Origin: Roseofilum capinflatum BLCC-M114
Lineage (GTDB): Bacteria; Cyanobacteriota; Cyanobacteriia; Cyanobacteriales; Desertifilaceae
Assembly: GCF_030068505.1 (NCBI RefSeq)
Contig: NZ_JAQOSO010000002.1
Span: 1-64,000, forward strand
Length of the DNA stretch: 64,000 bases
Direction: 5' to 3'
Shown here: in pieces, positions 63,807 through 64,000 of the stretch
How the letters are laid out: each line of letters starts with the position of its first letter
Numbering within the stretch: the stretch's first letter is position 1
Made by a program: the position numbers and the translations under genes
Notes under the pieces: model-generated
What the model was told of the DNA's origin: nothing
What the model saw: the letters and a program-made list of their open reading frames with translations, nothing else
Databases searched by the model: none

Positions 63807-64000
63807 ATGAAAAACTATCCCGAAATCGGCAAACACTTTATGGCCGGGAGTAAAGAACTGGGGAAAGCAGAGCCAGACACCATGAAAGCGTTTAAGACCT
63901 TAATTATGGCCACAACGGCCAAAGAGGGAGCGCTCTCGCCCAAAGTTAAAGAATTGATTGCTCTGGCTCTGGGGATTGCGGCCCGATGTGATGGTTGTAT
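63807..64000 (+). CDS. Carboxymuconolactone decarboxylase-family protein, partial
   Basis: The frame starts at ATG 63807, 7 nt after AGGAGAT, and reads KNYPEIGKHFMAGSKELGKA, PDTMKAFKTLIMATTAKEGA and LIALALGIAARCDGC before the window ends. This matches the CMD/AhpD family, in which the CxxC (here CDGC) is the redox pair. At least 64 residues are present; the C-terminus lies beyond 64000. Confidence 0.88.
   Translation, partial: MKNYPEIGKHFMAGSKELGKAEPDTMKAFKTLIMATTAKEGALSPKVKELIALALGIAARCDGC

Overview
The window is cyanobacterial chromosome. The octamer GCGATCGC (HIP1) occurs throughout, a Ycf3 photosystem I assembly gene is present, and bamA, lpxC, fabZ, lpxA and lpxB are in the usual cyanobacterial order. 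A SphS/SphR-type phosphate two-component pair, XisH/XisI proteins, abundant heptanucleotide repeats and many Uma2 proteins also fit a large-genome, probably filamentous, cyanobacterium. Genus cannot be fixed from the sequence alone.

Region 1 (1-7.6 kb) is an accessory island built from small toxin-antitoxin (TA) modules, two near-identical retropepsin-like protease genes, XisH/XisI, and families of short palindromic or HIP1-rich repeats. Several modules are broken. A parD antitoxin keeps only the first codons of its parE toxin. A hicBA module and a vapBC-like module face each other and have both lost their toxin bodies at one shared junction. Intact modules are hicA/hicB and mntA/hepT. A REP-associated tyrosine transposase (RAYT) is bracketed by perfect 30-bp palindromes that also occur elsewhere in the window.

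Region 2 (7.6-14.3 kb) is one giant minus-strand gene for a mosaic surface or secreted protein: DUF4114-like, acidic linker, subtilisin S8, LysM, 60-residue repeats, PPC domain, FG-GAP repeats and M23-like peptidase. A one-base frameshift lies in a G7 tract near its true start.

Region 3 (14.7-26.8 kb) is mostly housekeeping: rpsU, an XRE/ImmA-type regulator-protease pair, RidA, Nudix, malQ, a RodZ-like protein, a pseudouridine synthase, sphS/sphR, an Uma2 protein, a DUF4157-like modular protein of the type linked to contractile injection systems, and purC.

Region 4 (26.9-35.8 kb) is the outer-membrane/lipid A cluster bamA-lpxC-fabZ-lpxA-lpxB. It is interrupted on the opposite strand by three tandem, nearly identical Uma2 genes. 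bamA carries a 111-bp in-frame minisatellite, and lpxB starts directly at the end of an eight-unit heptamer array.

Region 5 (36-54 kb) holds signalling and metabolism: an isocitrate/isopropylmalate dehydrogenase-like enzyme, a CACHE-HAMP-PAS-GGDEF-EAL protein, a methyltransferase, two short-chain dehydrogenases, a lone PhnD-type lipoprotein next to a hybrid kinase, a DUF488 two-gene cassette, a fused double-ATPase peptide ABC protein, a relic resembling the 3' end of chlB, and a MASE1 kinase.

Region 6 (54-64 kb) holds a class II aldolase/SDR fusion, gatC, ycf3, queG, an anti-sigma/SpoIIE phosphatase pair, topA, and the start of a carboxymuconolactone decarboxylase-family gene cut by the window end. 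No rRNA, tRNA or CRISPR array was recognised.
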